Shown here: positions 1 through 9,107 of the stretch, piece after piece
Numbering within the stretch: the first letter of the stretch is position 1
How the letters are laid out: each line of letters starts with the position of its first letter
Source: an uncultured Alphaproteobacteria bacterium
GTDB taxonomy: Bacteria; Pseudomonadota; Alphaproteobacteria; HIMB59
Reading direction: 5' to 3'
NCBI GenBank assembly: GCA_902601865.1
Contig: CACKOX010000004.1
Location: forward strand, 1 to 63,944
Length of the DNA: 63,944 nucleotides
Program-made: the position numbers and the translations under genes
Notes under the pieces: model-generated
Databases searched by the model: none
What the model saw: only the letters and a program-made list of their open reading frames with translations
What the model was told of the DNA's origin: nothing

Positions 1-26
1 TTTTATAATTAGTAAAAATAATGGTC

Positions 27-1883
27 TTAGTTTGATGTAAATATTTTTTGGAATTTCCATTGATTTTTATGTAATAAGTTAAAAATATCGTATATTAGAT
101 TTAGAGAGACTAACCAATATATCCAATAATATCTTCCTAGTGTTGGAAACCAAAATATAGTTATAAATTGTGTTATTAAGATAATTTTTAGATAAATATT
201 TAATCTAGGAATAAATAGCAAGAATAATAATAGTGAATTCAACATTTTATATTTATTAATATAAAATTCAAAATTCGTACTGCTGATGTTTTCAAAATTC
301 ATCATATATGAGCCATATTCCGTAAATAGAGTGAGGGAATTTCCAAAATATAAATTATGCAATAAAGGAAAAAGATAAATAAATGAAATGAAGATAAGAG
401 GAATGAAGTACTTACTATCGAATATATTCATTTTTTCATAAATTGTTTTAATTATCATTATAAAAAAAATAGATAATACTAAGTTTGGTCTTAAAAAAAC
501 TGAAATTGCAAATAATAAATTTATTTTTAGATAGTTCTGTCTGAAGCTATGCAAAAAAAACGTAAGCCCTGATATAAAAAACATATATCCTAGGGACTCA
601 GGAAATAGTCTATAAGCATGTCTTATGAATTGATAATAGCTAAAACCCAAATGATGAAGAAATGGTAATAGCAGAAAGGACAAAGTTATATAATAGCTTG
701 CCTTCTCTCCAAATTGATTTTCTAGATACCTATTCATTATTTTAGGAATATAAAATAATAAAAAAAAGTACAAATAGTAATAATCACCAGAAATTAATTG
801 ATTAATAAATAAAAAGTATCTTAGACCTGGGGTGAAATAAAAAGTATCCTCTCCTCCTCTCAAAAATTCTAAGATGTCAAGATTAGCAAAACTTTTAAAA
901 AGGACATTAGTAGCATTTATATAAAAGGAGCCGTCTCCTCCTTCAAAACCAAAAAAATAAAAATTAAATAGATTGAAAACATTAAACCAATTATCAAAGC
1001 GAGATATAAAAAAAATTATAAATGTACTAATAAGAACTGGTATAAATAACCTTAAATCCTTTCGACTTATTTTATTGAAATTCAAATTTAAAATTAAAAT
1101 TATTAATAATAATATTAATATAGTTTCATCAAAAAAATTAACATAAGATTTATCAGAGATAGATATTTGTAATCTATAGTTAGGCAAATTAAAGCCTGTG
1201 ATGCTTTTAATTTTTTTGTTAAGGCATTTATAATCTTTATGGTGAATACCATAAGAATTTGAATCAATTGGTTCTATATATCCTAATCCTTTAAAACAAA
1301 TAAACCTTTTGTGTTCTAAGTTTCGATATTCAACAAAATAAGGTGTATCTAATTTATATATTTTATAGTAGTTAATATTACCTGTGTCTGAATTAATGAA
1401 AGACATTCTGGAGTCAGCAATATCAGAAAAGTCAATATCAGCAACCATTCTCGAATAAGTTTGATTGATATTAAAAATTAACTGATCAGGAGAAATATAG
1501 TTGTCATCAATATCCTTATTTTGAAAACAGTTAAAAATATCAGAGTAACAAGATTTAGCATTATTGATGTAATAATTTTTGATAAAAGAAAATTTATCTA
1601 TCCCCAAAATTTCAACATAAAGTTGTTCATTCTCATAATTAATTTTAAGAGGTGCGCTTGTTTCTTCTATATTTTTTTTTTCATTTATAAGGGTAAATAT
1701 AAGTATTAAGATAGTTATTGCTGATAAATTTATCTTATTAAGTCTTTTTTGGGGAAGATAAATTAATAAAATACTTATGATTATGAATATCACACCTTTA
1801 AAAAATAAATCACTATCAATAAATCTTAACAATATAAAAGTAATTATTATAAAAAATATATTTGGACTAATTATTTTATTCAC
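27..1883 (-). CDS. Polytopic membrane protein, GT-C glycosyltransferase-like
   Basis: A 618-residue integral membrane protein of unknown function. Two or three hydrophobic segments occupy residues 1-65, a polar probably periplasmic domain spans about 75-250, and a long run of membrane segments fills 253-600. An acidic loop motif GGDGSFY (about 315-321), then RGGEDTFYF and PGLRYF (about 342-357), resembles the catalytic loops of GT-C lipid-linked sugar transferases; that is analogy, not a family match. It is very AT-rich and divergent, across a roughly 100-base gap, from another unknown protein with a glycosyltransferase-like motif. A role in envelope polysaccharide synthesis is inferred from these two facts. 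ATG start at 1883. Confidence 0.6.
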   Translation of the reverse strand: MNKIISPNIFFIIITFILLRFIDSDLFFKGVIFIIISILLIYLPQKRLNKINLSAITILILIFTLINEKKNIEETSAPLKINYENEQLYVEILGIDKFSFIKNYYINNAKSCYSDIFNCFQNKDIDDNYISPDQLIFNINQTYSRMVADIDFSDIADSRMSFINSDTGNINYYKIYKLDTPYFVEYRNLEHKRFICFKGLGYIEPIDSNSYGIHHKDYKCLNKKIKSITGFNLPNYRLQISISDKSYVNFFDETILILLLIILILNLNFNKISRKDLRLFIPVLISTFIIFFISRFDNWFNVFNLFNFYFFGFEGGDGSFYINATNVLFKSFANLDILEFLRGGEDTFYFTPGLRYFLFINQLISGDYYYLYFFLLFYIPKIMNRYLENQFGEKASYYITLSFLLLPFLHHLGFSYYQFIRHAYRLFPESLGYMFFISGLTFFLHSFRQNYLKINLLFAISVFLRPNLVLSIFFIMIIKTIYEKMNIFDSKYFIPLIFISFIYLFPLLHNLYFGNSLTLFTEYGSYMMNFENISSTNFEFYINKYKMLNSLLLFLLFIPRLNIYLKIILITQFITIFWFPTLGRYYWIYWLVSLNLIYDIFNLLHKNQWKFQKIFTSN

Positions 1884-1984
1884 GATTAATAAATATAACT
1901 TTTAAAATTTTAAAAAGATTATAAAAGCTTATGATTAATATTACTAAAAGTAAAGTCATTGAAAATTGATTAAAATTATTAGAT

Positions 1985-3814
1985 ATGCAAAAATTTGATT
2001 TTTTAAAAAATATATTTCATAGTCTAATATCAGAGAAAGAGTTGAATAATTTTGCTATAGGAGACTCAAATGATGATTTATCAAAATTATGTAGAGCATT
2101 TATAAAACAATTTTATAGTAAAAACCAAGAATTTGAAATTTCTTCAACTATCTTAGACTCCAAAAAATATATTTCTATACTTAAATTTTTTAAAATTTTT
2201 TTTAATATTAAAGATAAAAAATATTTAGAAAATATTAAATCTATTCCAAGAAATAATGCATGGGAGTTATTTTGTCCAGAAGCATTTGAGGCATCACAAG
2301 ATCCCAATTTATTAAAAAATCAATTATTAAAAAAAAGAAAATTAAATAGAATTAAGCAAAACATAAATTTACTTAGAAATCCTGCAAAAGAAATATTATT
2401 TACAAGTAATGTTTTAATAACTACACCTATAGATTTTTCATCATCTAATATCCCTGACGAAATACATAATGATTTGATGAAATTCAAAAATATAAATCAA
2501 AGTTTTTGGTATGATCATCCTATACCATTAGATGCATTATATAGTGAAAATGAGATTATATATGGATTACAAAATCTTGATGATGCAATAGCTTTTGAGG
2601 TTGAAAGAAAAAATATTGATAAATCTGAAAAAATCACTCTTGTCCTATCTGTTTCAGTTACTCATGAAGGGTTAGAGAATATTGCACTTAAATACCTAAA
2701 ATTCGTAATCAAAAAAAATTTAAAATTAAAATATATAAATATTTTTTTGTTTGATGAGGATACCTGTAATAAAATTAATATGACAGTATTCCCTGAAAAA
2801 GATCAAAATAGTTGGATTATGGGTGTTAATGGAAATTATGGACGTCATTTCACATTTTTGAAATACATCTTACTATTTTGGAATAAATTTATCGATCAAA
2901 ATAAAAAGTTTAGCTTTAAAATTGACCTGGACCAAATTTTTGATCAAAAAGCACTTTTAAAAACGACAGGTTTTTCAATTTTTGAGATTTTTAAAAACCA
3001 AAAATATTGGGGTGGTTCTGCTACAGATCAAGAGGGTAATAAAGTTGATCTTGGTTTATTAGCAGGTGCATTGGTAAACAAAAAAGATATCTCTATAGGT
3101 TTATTTACCCCTGATGTTAAAAGACCCGTAAATAATGATTTATTTTCTAAACTTTCTTCGAAGAAAATTTTTTGTCCAGAGTGGCCTCAATCAGTTTCCA
3201 CTGAAGCTGAGCTTATGTATCGTTCAGATGATATACAAAGAGTTCATGTAACAGGTGGTACAACTGGTATTACTTTAGATAGTTTAAAAAAATGGGCTCC
3301 TTTTACCCCTAGCTTTATTAATAGGGCTGAGGATCAAGCTTTTGGCATTTCCACTATTAAAGAAAATGCATATTTAACTCACATTCATGGTAAAGATTTA
3401 ATTATGAGGCATGACAAACACGCTTTTGCCACAAAAAGCATTGAAATGTCTAAATTTGGAAAAGAGATTGGAAATTTGGAGAGGATATTGTTATTTAGTC
3501 ATTACGCCAATGAGCATGAATTAGGTTATGATAAATTAAAACATAGGTTATGGCCATTTACATCATCCTTTCTATCTAAATATCCTGAACTTTTGACTGG
3601 GCTTATATTTTTAATTGATGGATGTTTTAATGGAGGTGACTATGTCAGCTCTGGATCGAAAAGATTAATGGATACTCATCTTTTTTGTAAAACGAAATTA
3701 AATACACAACTGCAAAATGAAAAAATTTTTTGGAAAGAGCTTGTGGAAAGATTAGAGAATTTCAAAGATTTTAATAATAACCTCAAATCAATCATTAGCT
3801 CAAATAAGATCTAA
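1985..3814 (+). CDS. Large hypothetical protein with glycosyltransferase-A-like motifs
   Basis: A 609-residue protein without signal peptide or membrane segments. I do not recognise the family. A beta-alpha stretch (about 215-260, KITLVLSVSVTHEG) is followed by FKIDLDQIFD (about 311-320), in which DLDQ resembles the metal-binding DxD of GT-A enzymes. Later INRAEDQAFG (about 445-454) resembles the acidic catalytic loop, and a His-rich stretch HIHGKDLIMRHDKHAF (about 467-482) could supply a third metal ligand. The pattern suggests a nucleotide-sugar transferase or related enzyme. It is very AT-rich and lies opposite the GT-C-like membrane protein, so both may be surface-sugar genes. It could instead be an unrelated metal enzyme. 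Confidence 0.6.
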   Translation: MQKFDFLKNIFHSLISEKELNNFAIGDSNDDLSKLCRAFIKQFYSKNQEFEISSTILDSKKYISILKFFKIFFNIKDKKYLENIKSIPRNNAWELFCPEAFEASQDPNLLKNQLLKKRKLNRIKQNINLLRNPAKEILFTSNVLITTPIDFSSSNIPDEIHNDLMKFKNINQSFWYDHPIPLDALYSENEIIYGLQNLDDAIAFEVERKNIDKSEKITLVLSVSVTHEGLENIALKYLKFVIKKNLKLKYINIFLFDEDTCNKINMTVFPEKDQNSWIMGVNGNYGRHFTFLKYILLFWNKFIDQNKKFSFKIDLDQIFDQKALLKTTGFSIFEIFKNQKYWGGSATDQEGNKVDLGLLAGALVNKKDISIGLFTPDVKRPVNNDLFSKLSSKKIFCPEWPQSVSTEAELMYRSDDIQRVHVTGGTTGITLDSLKKWAPFTPSFINRAEDQAFGISTIKENAYLTHIHGKDLIMRHDKHAFATKSIEMSKFGKEIGNLERILLFSHYANEHELGYDKLKHRLWPFTSSFLSKYPELLTGLIFLIDGCFNGGDYVSSGSKRLMDTHLFCKTKLNTQLQNEKIFWKELVERLENFKDFNNNLKSIISSNKI

Positions 3815-3877
3815 CTTACAATATCTTCAAATATAGTTTTTTGTATAATTGCTAATAAATTAGTATTAAATGTAGTT

Positions 3878-4477
3878 ATGGGTTTAGAAATTAGAAAGTT
3901 TGTAAACTACTCTGAATTAGTACATATAGAAGGTTTTAAAAAAGCTGATAAACCTCTGCATATATTTGCTGTTGCAGCTGTCATAACAAATCCTTGGTCT
4001 GGTAAATATATTGATGATTTAAAACCAAAAATTCAATCATTTGCACCCATTCTAGGACAAGAATTATCAGAGAGAATACTTAAAATTTCTGGAGGCCCCG
4101 ATCACGTTGAAGCCTACGGTAAGGCTGCATTAGTGGGAACTGAGGGGGAAATTGAGCATGGTTCTGCGTTTACTCATACACTTAGATTTGGAAACTTTTT
4201 TCGAAATGCAGTTGATGCAAAAACTTATCTAATTTTTACAAATACCAGAGGGCCAGCAAATGCCCCTATAATGATACCCTTAATGGACAAACACGATCCT
4301 GGCAAAAGATCTCATTATCACACAATTCAATTTGCTATTTCAGATAGCCCAGCTGCGAACGAAATTGTTATTGCTCTGGGTGGAGCTGACGGTGGAAGAC
4401 CCCATCATAGAATTGGAGATCGATATCAAGATTTAAAAGAACTTGGTAATGATATCGATGATCCTGCAAAAAAATAA
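3878..4477 (+). CDS. Amino acid synthesis family protein (DUF1185)
   Basis: A 199-residue protein matching the DUF1185/AA_synth family. Conserved-looking stretches are GPDHVEAYGKAALVG (about 71-85), EIEHGSAFTHTLRFG (about 89-103) and GKRSHYHTI with GGADGGRPHHRIGDR (about 142-182), whose many His and Asp residues suggest a metal site. The enzymatic activity of the family is not settled despite its name. It is the first gene of a four-gene run with an overlapping hydrolase, a flavin oxidoreductase and an aldehyde dehydrogenase, which suggests a catabolic role. A TATAAT-like box (about 3844) lies roughly 30 bases upstream of the ATG. Confidence 0.85.
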   Translation: MGLEIRKFVNYSELVHIEGFKKADKPLHIFAVAAVITNPWSGKYIDDLKPKIQSFAPILGQELSERILKISGGPDHVEAYGKAALVGTEGEIEHGSAFTHTLRFGNFFRNAVDAKTYLIFTNTRGPANAPIMIPLMDKHDPGKRSHYHTIQFAISDSPAANEIVIALGGADGGRPHHRIGDRYQDLKELGNDIDDPAKK

Positions 4478-5273
4478 ATCTCAAAAAGGTATTGCTTTTT
4501 ATAAATCTGGCAAAGGAGATCCGATTATTTTAATTCATGGTCTTGGACTCAGTGCAGAGTGTTGGTACAAACAAATTTCTTTTTTAAAAAAAGATTATAC
4601 TGTTTATGCTTTAGATCTCCCCGGACATGGCAAAAGTGATCTCTTATCACAAGCAAAACCTCAATTAAAAAACTACAGCAATAAAATAATAAATTTTATT
4701 AAAGATAAAAAAATTATTAAACCAATTTTAATTGGACACTCTTTGGGAGCCTTAATAACAATACAAATAGCAGGTCAAAGTCCAAAACTATTAAAATCTG
4801 GTATTGCTGTATCACCGATTTTTAATAGATCAAAATTAGCATTAAAAAAAGTTCAAGTTAGAGCTAAAGAATTAGAATTGAATACTGATAAAAAAAATAT
4901 TGCCAAGGAGCCTCTTAAAAGATGGTTTGGTTCATCTAAAAATAAAATTGCTCTTGATAATTATAAATTTGTTGAACGTTTAATTAAAAATAATAAAAGC
5001 TCATTTAATTATAAAGGGTACTCGATTGGTTATAAAACTTTTTCAGAAATTAAAGGAAACACGAATGAAGTGATTAAGAAAATTAAATGTCCAATGATGT
5101 TCATTACAGGTGAAAAAGATCAAAATTCCTCTCCATTGATGTCAAAAAAATTAGCTAGATTTCATAATAGTAAAGTATTAATTATAAAAAATGCAAGACA
5201 TGCTTTATTTTTAACTCATTTCAATCAATTTAATTTTCATTTAAATCAATTTATTAAGGGTTTAGAGTATTAA
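4449..5273 (+). CDS. Alpha/beta hydrolase
   Basis: An alpha/beta-hydrolase-fold enzyme of about 275 residues. Visible elements are the oxyanion-hole motif HGLG near residue 30, LDLPGHGKSD near 58, the nucleophile elbow GHSLG near 98, an acid in TGEKDQNSS, and a late His in NARHALFL. Family members hydrolyse esters, lactones, amides or C-C bonds, and the substrate is not evident. The gene overlaps the DUF1185 gene by about 29 bases. ATG codons at 4449 and 4458 and a TTG at 4443 are all possible starts; I took the first ATG. Coupling to the flavin oxidoreductase recalls RutA/RutD-like pairs, which is inference. Confidence 0.85.
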   Translation: MISMILQKNKSQKGIAFYKSGKGDPIILIHGLGLSAECWYKQISFLKKDYTVYALDLPGHGKSDLLSQAKPQLKNYSNKIINFIKDKKIIKPILIGHSLGALITIQIAGQSPKLLKSGIAVSPIFNRSKLALKKVQVRAKELELNTDKKNIAKEPLKRWFGSSKNKIALDNYKFVERLIKNNKSSFNYKGYSIGYKTFSEIKGNTNEVIKKIKCPMMFITGEKDQNSSPLMSKKLARFHNSKVLIIKNARHALFLTHFNQFNFHLNQFIKGLEY

Positions 5274-5288
5274 CAGGTTAATCAAATT

Positions 5289-6326
5289 ATGAAATTTTCC
5301 TTATTCGTTCATATGATCAGAGATAATGCTGATCAATCATACACTCAATTATATGAAGATTTCATTAGTCTATGCCAAATGGCGGATCAAAGTGATATGA
5401 GAGCAATCTGGACTGGTGAGCATCATGCGATGAACTATGCGATTGCTCCAAATCCTTTTATTACGATTGCTGATCTCTGCCGATATACAAAGAAGATACA
5501 ATTGGGAACAGGAACATTGATCGTTCCTTTTTGGCATCCAATTAAATTAGCTGGTGAAGCAGCTATGACTGACGTCTTGTCAAACGGCAGATTAGAATTA
5601 GGTCTTGCTAGAGGGGCTTACTTGTATGAATACGATAGAATTATACCTGGAATGGACGCGATGGAAGCTGGTTTACGCATGAGAGAAATAGTTCCTACAC
5701 TACAAAAGTTATGGAAGGGTGACTATGCTCATGATGGAAAATATTTTCAATTTCCCAGCACAACTTCTATTCCCAAACCTTTACAAGACAATGGGCCTCC
5801 AATATGGATAGCAGCCAGAGACCCTAATAGCCATGAATTTGCTATAGCTAATGATTGGGATGTTCAAGTAACACCACTATGGAAAGGCTTTGATGAAATT
5901 GAAAGATTAAAAAATATATTTGATGATATATGCACGAAATATTCCGATAAACCAAAACCATTATCTATGGTTCTCAATCACTGCTATATAGGTGGTAATG
6001 ATGATGACATACAAAAAGGTGCTGTCGCTGTATCAAAATTTTATAATAACTTTGGTGCTTGGTTCAAAAACAATCGATCAGTTGTTCAAGGAACAATGGA
6101 CCCTCTTACTCAAGAGGAATTAGATAATAATGAAATGTGTTCCCCAAATGAGATGAAAAAAAATCAAAATATTGGATCCTTAAACGAAGTTATTGATAAT
6201 ATAAAACGATATGAAGATTTAGGCTTTGATGAGTACTCTATTTGGATTGACTCTCACTTAAGTATAAAAGATAAGAAAGTTTTTTTAGATAGATTTATCT
6301 CTGATGTTATGCCTCGGTTTCAATAA
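5289..6326 (+). CDS. LLM class flavin-dependent oxidoreductase
   Basis: A 345-residue bacterial-luciferase-like (PF00296-type) monooxygenase. Typical features are WTGEHHAMNYAIAPNPF (about 40-57), the strand QLGTGTLIVPFWHP (about 75-88), SNGRLELGLARGAY (about 100-113) and PPIWIAARDPNS (about 174-185). Members use reduced FMN (some F420) and oxygen, and several open heterocyclic rings or oxidise aldehydes or sulfonates. It begins 15 bases after the hydrolase and its TAA overlaps the next ATG (TAATG), so the genes are probably co-translated. No flavin reductase is adjacent. The substrate is unknown. Confidence 0.9.
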   Translation: MKFSLFVHMIRDNADQSYTQLYEDFISLCQMADQSDMRAIWTGEHHAMNYAIAPNPFITIADLCRYTKKIQLGTGTLIVPFWHPIKLAGEAAMTDVLSNGRLELGLARGAYLYEYDRIIPGMDAMEAGLRMREIVPTLQKLWKGDYAHDGKYFQFPSTTSIPKPLQDNGPPIWIAARDPNSHEFAIANDWDVQVTPLWKGFDEIERLKNIFDDICTKYSDKPKPLSMVLNHCYIGGNDDDIQKGAVAVSKFYNNFGAWFKNNRSVVQGTMDPLTQEELDNNEMCSPNEMKKNQNIGSLNEVIDNIKRYEDLGFDEYSIWIDSHLSIKDKKVFLDRFISDVMPRFQ

Positions 6327-7807
6327 TGGAAAAATTAACTAGTCACTATCAGCTTTATATTAATGGGAAATGGCAATCTGGATCCAAAGGGCAAATAATG
6401 CAATCTGAAAATCCCCACAATAATATACCGTGGGCTAGTTTTGATTGTGCTAGCAAAGAAGATATAGATGATGCTGTAGTTTATGCAAAAAACGCTCTAG
6501 CTTCTGAAGCTTGGGGTTCGTTGAATGCTACTGAAAGAGGAAAATTATTATTTAAACTTGCAGATTTAATTGAAAAAAATGCAGATAAAATAGGAGAGAT
6601 AGAAACAAAGGATAGTGGAAAATTATTAGCTGAAACAGTTACACAAACTAAATATGTCTCTGACTATTATAGATATTTTGCAGGATTAGCGGATAAGATT
6701 GAAGGCTCTACTCTTCCAATTGATAAGAAAGATATGCATGTTTATACAACACACCTTCCAATTGGTGTAGTGGCTGCTGTTGTTCCTTGGAACGCTCAAA
6801 TGTTTCTAACAGCAACAAAATTAGCACCTGCCCTAGCTGCGGGATGCAGTGTTATAATAAAAGCATCAGAAATAGCACCATGCGCGATGTTTGAATTGTC
6901 AAAATTAATCCATGAAGCTGGTTTTCCAAAAGGAGTAGTCTCGATAGTAACTGGTGATGCTGAGAATTGTTCAGCTCCATTAACCTCACACCCTGATATT
7001 GATAGAATAGCTTTTACCGGGGGCACTGATACAGCTAAAAAAATTATACAAAATTCCTCAAATAATTTTGCAGCTACTAATTTAGAGCTTGGTGGAAAAT
7101 CTCCTATGATTATTTTTAATGATGCTGACCTTGAGAGTGCAGCAAATGGAATAATTGCAGGAAACTTTGGTGCCTCCGGACAGTCTTGTGTTGCTGGCAG
7201 TAGAGTAATAGTAGATAAAAAAATATCAAAAAAAATAATTGAATTAATTAGTCAAAAATCTGAGTCAATTATTGTAGGAAATCCTGAAGACTCAAAAACT
7301 AACCTGGGTCCTCTTTGCACAAGAAATCAAATACAAAAAATTGAACAAACACTTAAAAAATCAATTCAACAAGGAGGAAAAATTATCTTTGGTGGAAATA
7401 AAATTAACGGAGAAGGTAATTACTTTGAGCCAACTCTAATACATTGTCCAAATAGTGAGATCGAAACACTTAAAATTGAAATGTTTGGGCCAGTGATCTC
7501 GATAATAGAGTTTGAGAATGAGGAAGAAGCAATCAATATTGCAAATAGCTCAAAATATGGACTTGGATCAGGAATTTTTACAAAAAATTTAGCTAGAGCG
7601 CATCAGGTATCAAGACAAATTCGAGCAGGGATTTGTTGGATAAATACATATCGAGCAATTTCACCTATTGCTCCTTTTGGAGGTTTTAATCAATCTGGCT
7701 ACGCAAGGGAGGCTGGAAAGCAGTCTATTTTAGATTATACAAGAACAAAAACAACCTGGATTAATATATCTGATGACCCAATGACTAATCCTTTTGTTAT
7801 GAGATAA
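6326..7807 (+). CDS. NAD(P)-dependent aldehyde dehydrogenase
   Basis: A 493-residue ALDH-superfamily enzyme oxidising an aldehyde to the acid. The key residues are present: Asn157 in VPWNAQ, general base Glu254 in LELGGKSP, nucleophile Cys288 in GQSCVAG, and the C-terminal EMFGPVISI and GGFNQSGYAREAG motifs. Length is normal. It is the last gene of the DUF1185-hydrolase-LLM run and probably removes the aldehyde released by the upstream steps. Resemblance to betaine-aldehyde/semialdehyde dehydrogenases is only general, so no symbol is given. Confidence 0.92.
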   Translation: MEKLTSHYQLYINGKWQSGSKGQIMQSENPHNNIPWASFDCASKEDIDDAVVYAKNALASEAWGSLNATERGKLLFKLADLIEKNADKIGEIETKDSGKLLAETVTQTKYVSDYYRYFAGLADKIEGSTLPIDKKDMHVYTTHLPIGVVAAVVPWNAQMFLTATKLAPALAAGCSVIIKASEIAPCAMFELSKLIHEAGFPKGVVSIVTGDAENCSAPLTSHPDIDRIAFTGGTDTAKKIIQNSSNNFAATNLELGGKSPMIIFNDADLESAANGIIAGNFGASGQSCVAGSRVIVDKKISKKIIELISQKSESIIVGNPEDSKTNLGPLCTRNQIQKIEQTLKKSIQQGGKIIFGGNKINGEGNYFEPTLIHCPNSEIETLKIEMFGPVISIIEFENEEEAINIANSSKYGLGSGIFTKNLARAHQVSRQIRAGICWINTYRAISPIAPFGGFNQSGYAREAGKQSILDYTRTKTTWINISDDPMTNPFVMR

Positions 7808-7872
7808 ATTGAAAAATTTTGTATTAATAAAAAATTTTTTAAATTACAAAAAAAAAGATAATATAGTTAGTT

Positions 7873-8889
7873 ATGAGATTATTCCTTATTCTTCTATTTC
7901 TTTTTAATCCTTTTCTAAAAATTGTTCACTCTGATGAAATGGATGATTTGAAAAACTATGCTAGAAATGTTCAGGTACTCTCGAACATTTATCAAGAGTC
8001 TATGTATGTATATGATATCTATGCTGATATTGATATTAAAGTTGATCAATTTAGAAATGGATCTATATCTAAAAATGAGTTTTTAAAAGATACAAAAGTA
8101 ATTTTAGATCAGATAAATATTATCAATATTAATTTTGATAAGATTTTAAGAGAAACACCATCCACTCTTAATTTAGATACATCATCAATGCAAAAATACG
8201 AAGAGATTTATAATGAAACTTATCAATATTTAAAATTAGAAGTTTCAACTATCATGAAGAAAGATCTATCTTACTATGAACAAATGATAACGGCAGCTCA
8301 AAAAGGTAATTTCGATTTAGCTGATGATTTATTTTTTAAATATATGGACAACGGAATTAATATGCTCATTGGTGAAAATAGATTATTAAGTATTCAGAAC
8401 TCTATCAGTGACTCTAAAAATCCAAGATTTAACATGAATGACTCGATGTCAGAAATGAATAATTCATTTATATTTTTTTATAGTGGTCTTAAAAGTGCAA
8501 TAAATGGTGAATTTTATGATTATAATGAACAAATTTTTGGGGCTACAGGAAATGCTTATCAACATCTAAATATTTCTGAGTCTAACCTTGACTATTTTGA
8601 TGGGATACGATCTGAATTAATTCAATATGAATATTATGACTATGTCGAAATAATTGATGAAATGTTAAGAATATTTGAAATATGGATTTTAAGTGAAAAA
8701 GATTTTATTGATAACTTGGAATTTATTTACGCAAAATATGATCTTAACAATTTTCAGTATATGAGTGTAAGTGAAATTGAAGAATTAATGAATGAATATG
8801 AAAAGGATAGCATTGTTTTCAATACCTACTTAGAAAATCGATTTAGGTATAGCAATCAAATTTTGGAATTAGGACAAAGCTTTAACTAA
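7873..8889 (+). CDS. Exported helical protein of unknown function
   Basis: A 338-residue protein with an N-terminal hydrophobic signal sequence (about 1-20, ending IVHS before DEMDD). The mature part is acidic, rich in Tyr, Asp, Asn and Ile, and probably alpha-helical, with no Cys and no enzyme motif that I recognise. Stretches such as QNSISDSKN and MNNSFIFFY suggest a bundle like that of sensory or imelysin-like periplasmic proteins, but there is no firm match. It stands alone after the aldehyde dehydrogenase, and a GC-rich structured element follows its stop. Confidence 0.7.
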   Translation: MRLFLILLFLFNPFLKIVHSDEMDDLKNYARNVQVLSNIYQESMYVYDIYADIDIKVDQFRNGSISKNEFLKDTKVILDQINIININFDKILRETPSTLNLDTSSMQKYEEIYNETYQYLKLEVSTIMKKDLSYYEQMITAAQKGNFDLADDLFFKYMDNGINMLIGENRLLSIQNSISDSKNPRFNMNDSMSEMNNSFIFFYSGLKSAINGEFYDYNEQIFGATGNAYQHLNISESNLDYFDGIRSELIQYEYYDYVEIIDEMLRIFEIWILSEKDFIDNLEFIYAKYDLNNFQYMSVSEIEELMNEYEKDSIVFNTYLENRFRYSNQILELGQSFN

Positions 8890-8909
8890 AATAATAGAGA
8901 TAAATAACA

Positions 8910-9011
8910 GAAAAGGACCTCCGACGTCTCGACCTCGCTTTGGTTTCCCTCTTCGCGGCCTTTACTTCTTTGGTCCTTTTCCTCGTTTTGGGAAGTTTCC
9001 TACCCTCTACA
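8910..9011 (-). ncRNA. Candidate structured RNA (GC-rich element with 10-bp closing stem)
   Basis: About 100 bases between two convergent genes are about half GC in an otherwise very AT-rich region. GAAAAGGACC (8910-8919) and GGTCCTTTTC (8972-8981) form a perfect 10-bp stem around 52 bases, including GACGTC and GCGGCC. A promoter-like TTGTTA (9041-9046) and TAATAT (9018-9023) with a 17-base spacer read towards it on the minus strand, and the other end runs into U-rich sequence. Read as minus-strand RNA it is purine-rich with repeated GAGG/AGGA; read as plus it holds ACCTCC and several CCTC motifs, like anti-Shine-Dalgarno sRNAs. I could not match it to 6S, SRP, tmRNA or RNase P RNA. Strand and function are inferred. 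Confidence 0.45.
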
Positions 9012-9017
9012 ATTTTT

Positions 9018-9046
9018 ATATTAAATTAATTATTTTTTTTTAACAA
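9018..9046 (-). promoter_or_regulatory. Putative promoter reading into the GC-rich element
   Basis: On the minus strand TTGTTA and TAATAT are separated by 17 bases, close to a sigma-70 consensus, with the predicted start a few bases inside the GC-rich element. Chance matches are common in sequence this AT-rich, so the support is positional. Confidence 0.3.
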
Positions 9047-9107
9047 TTATAAAAATTAATAATTTAAATTTTTCTGTTTATAATTTGTGAATAAGTTTTA
9101 TTTAATA

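Noticed and set aside
8910..9011. Identification as 6S, SRP, tmRNA or RNase P RNA
   Set aside because: The SRP GGAAG/AGCAGCC loop, the tmRNA tRNA-like ends and the RNase P GAGGAAAGTCC core are absent, and 6S could not be recognised, so only a generic RNA candidate is reported.
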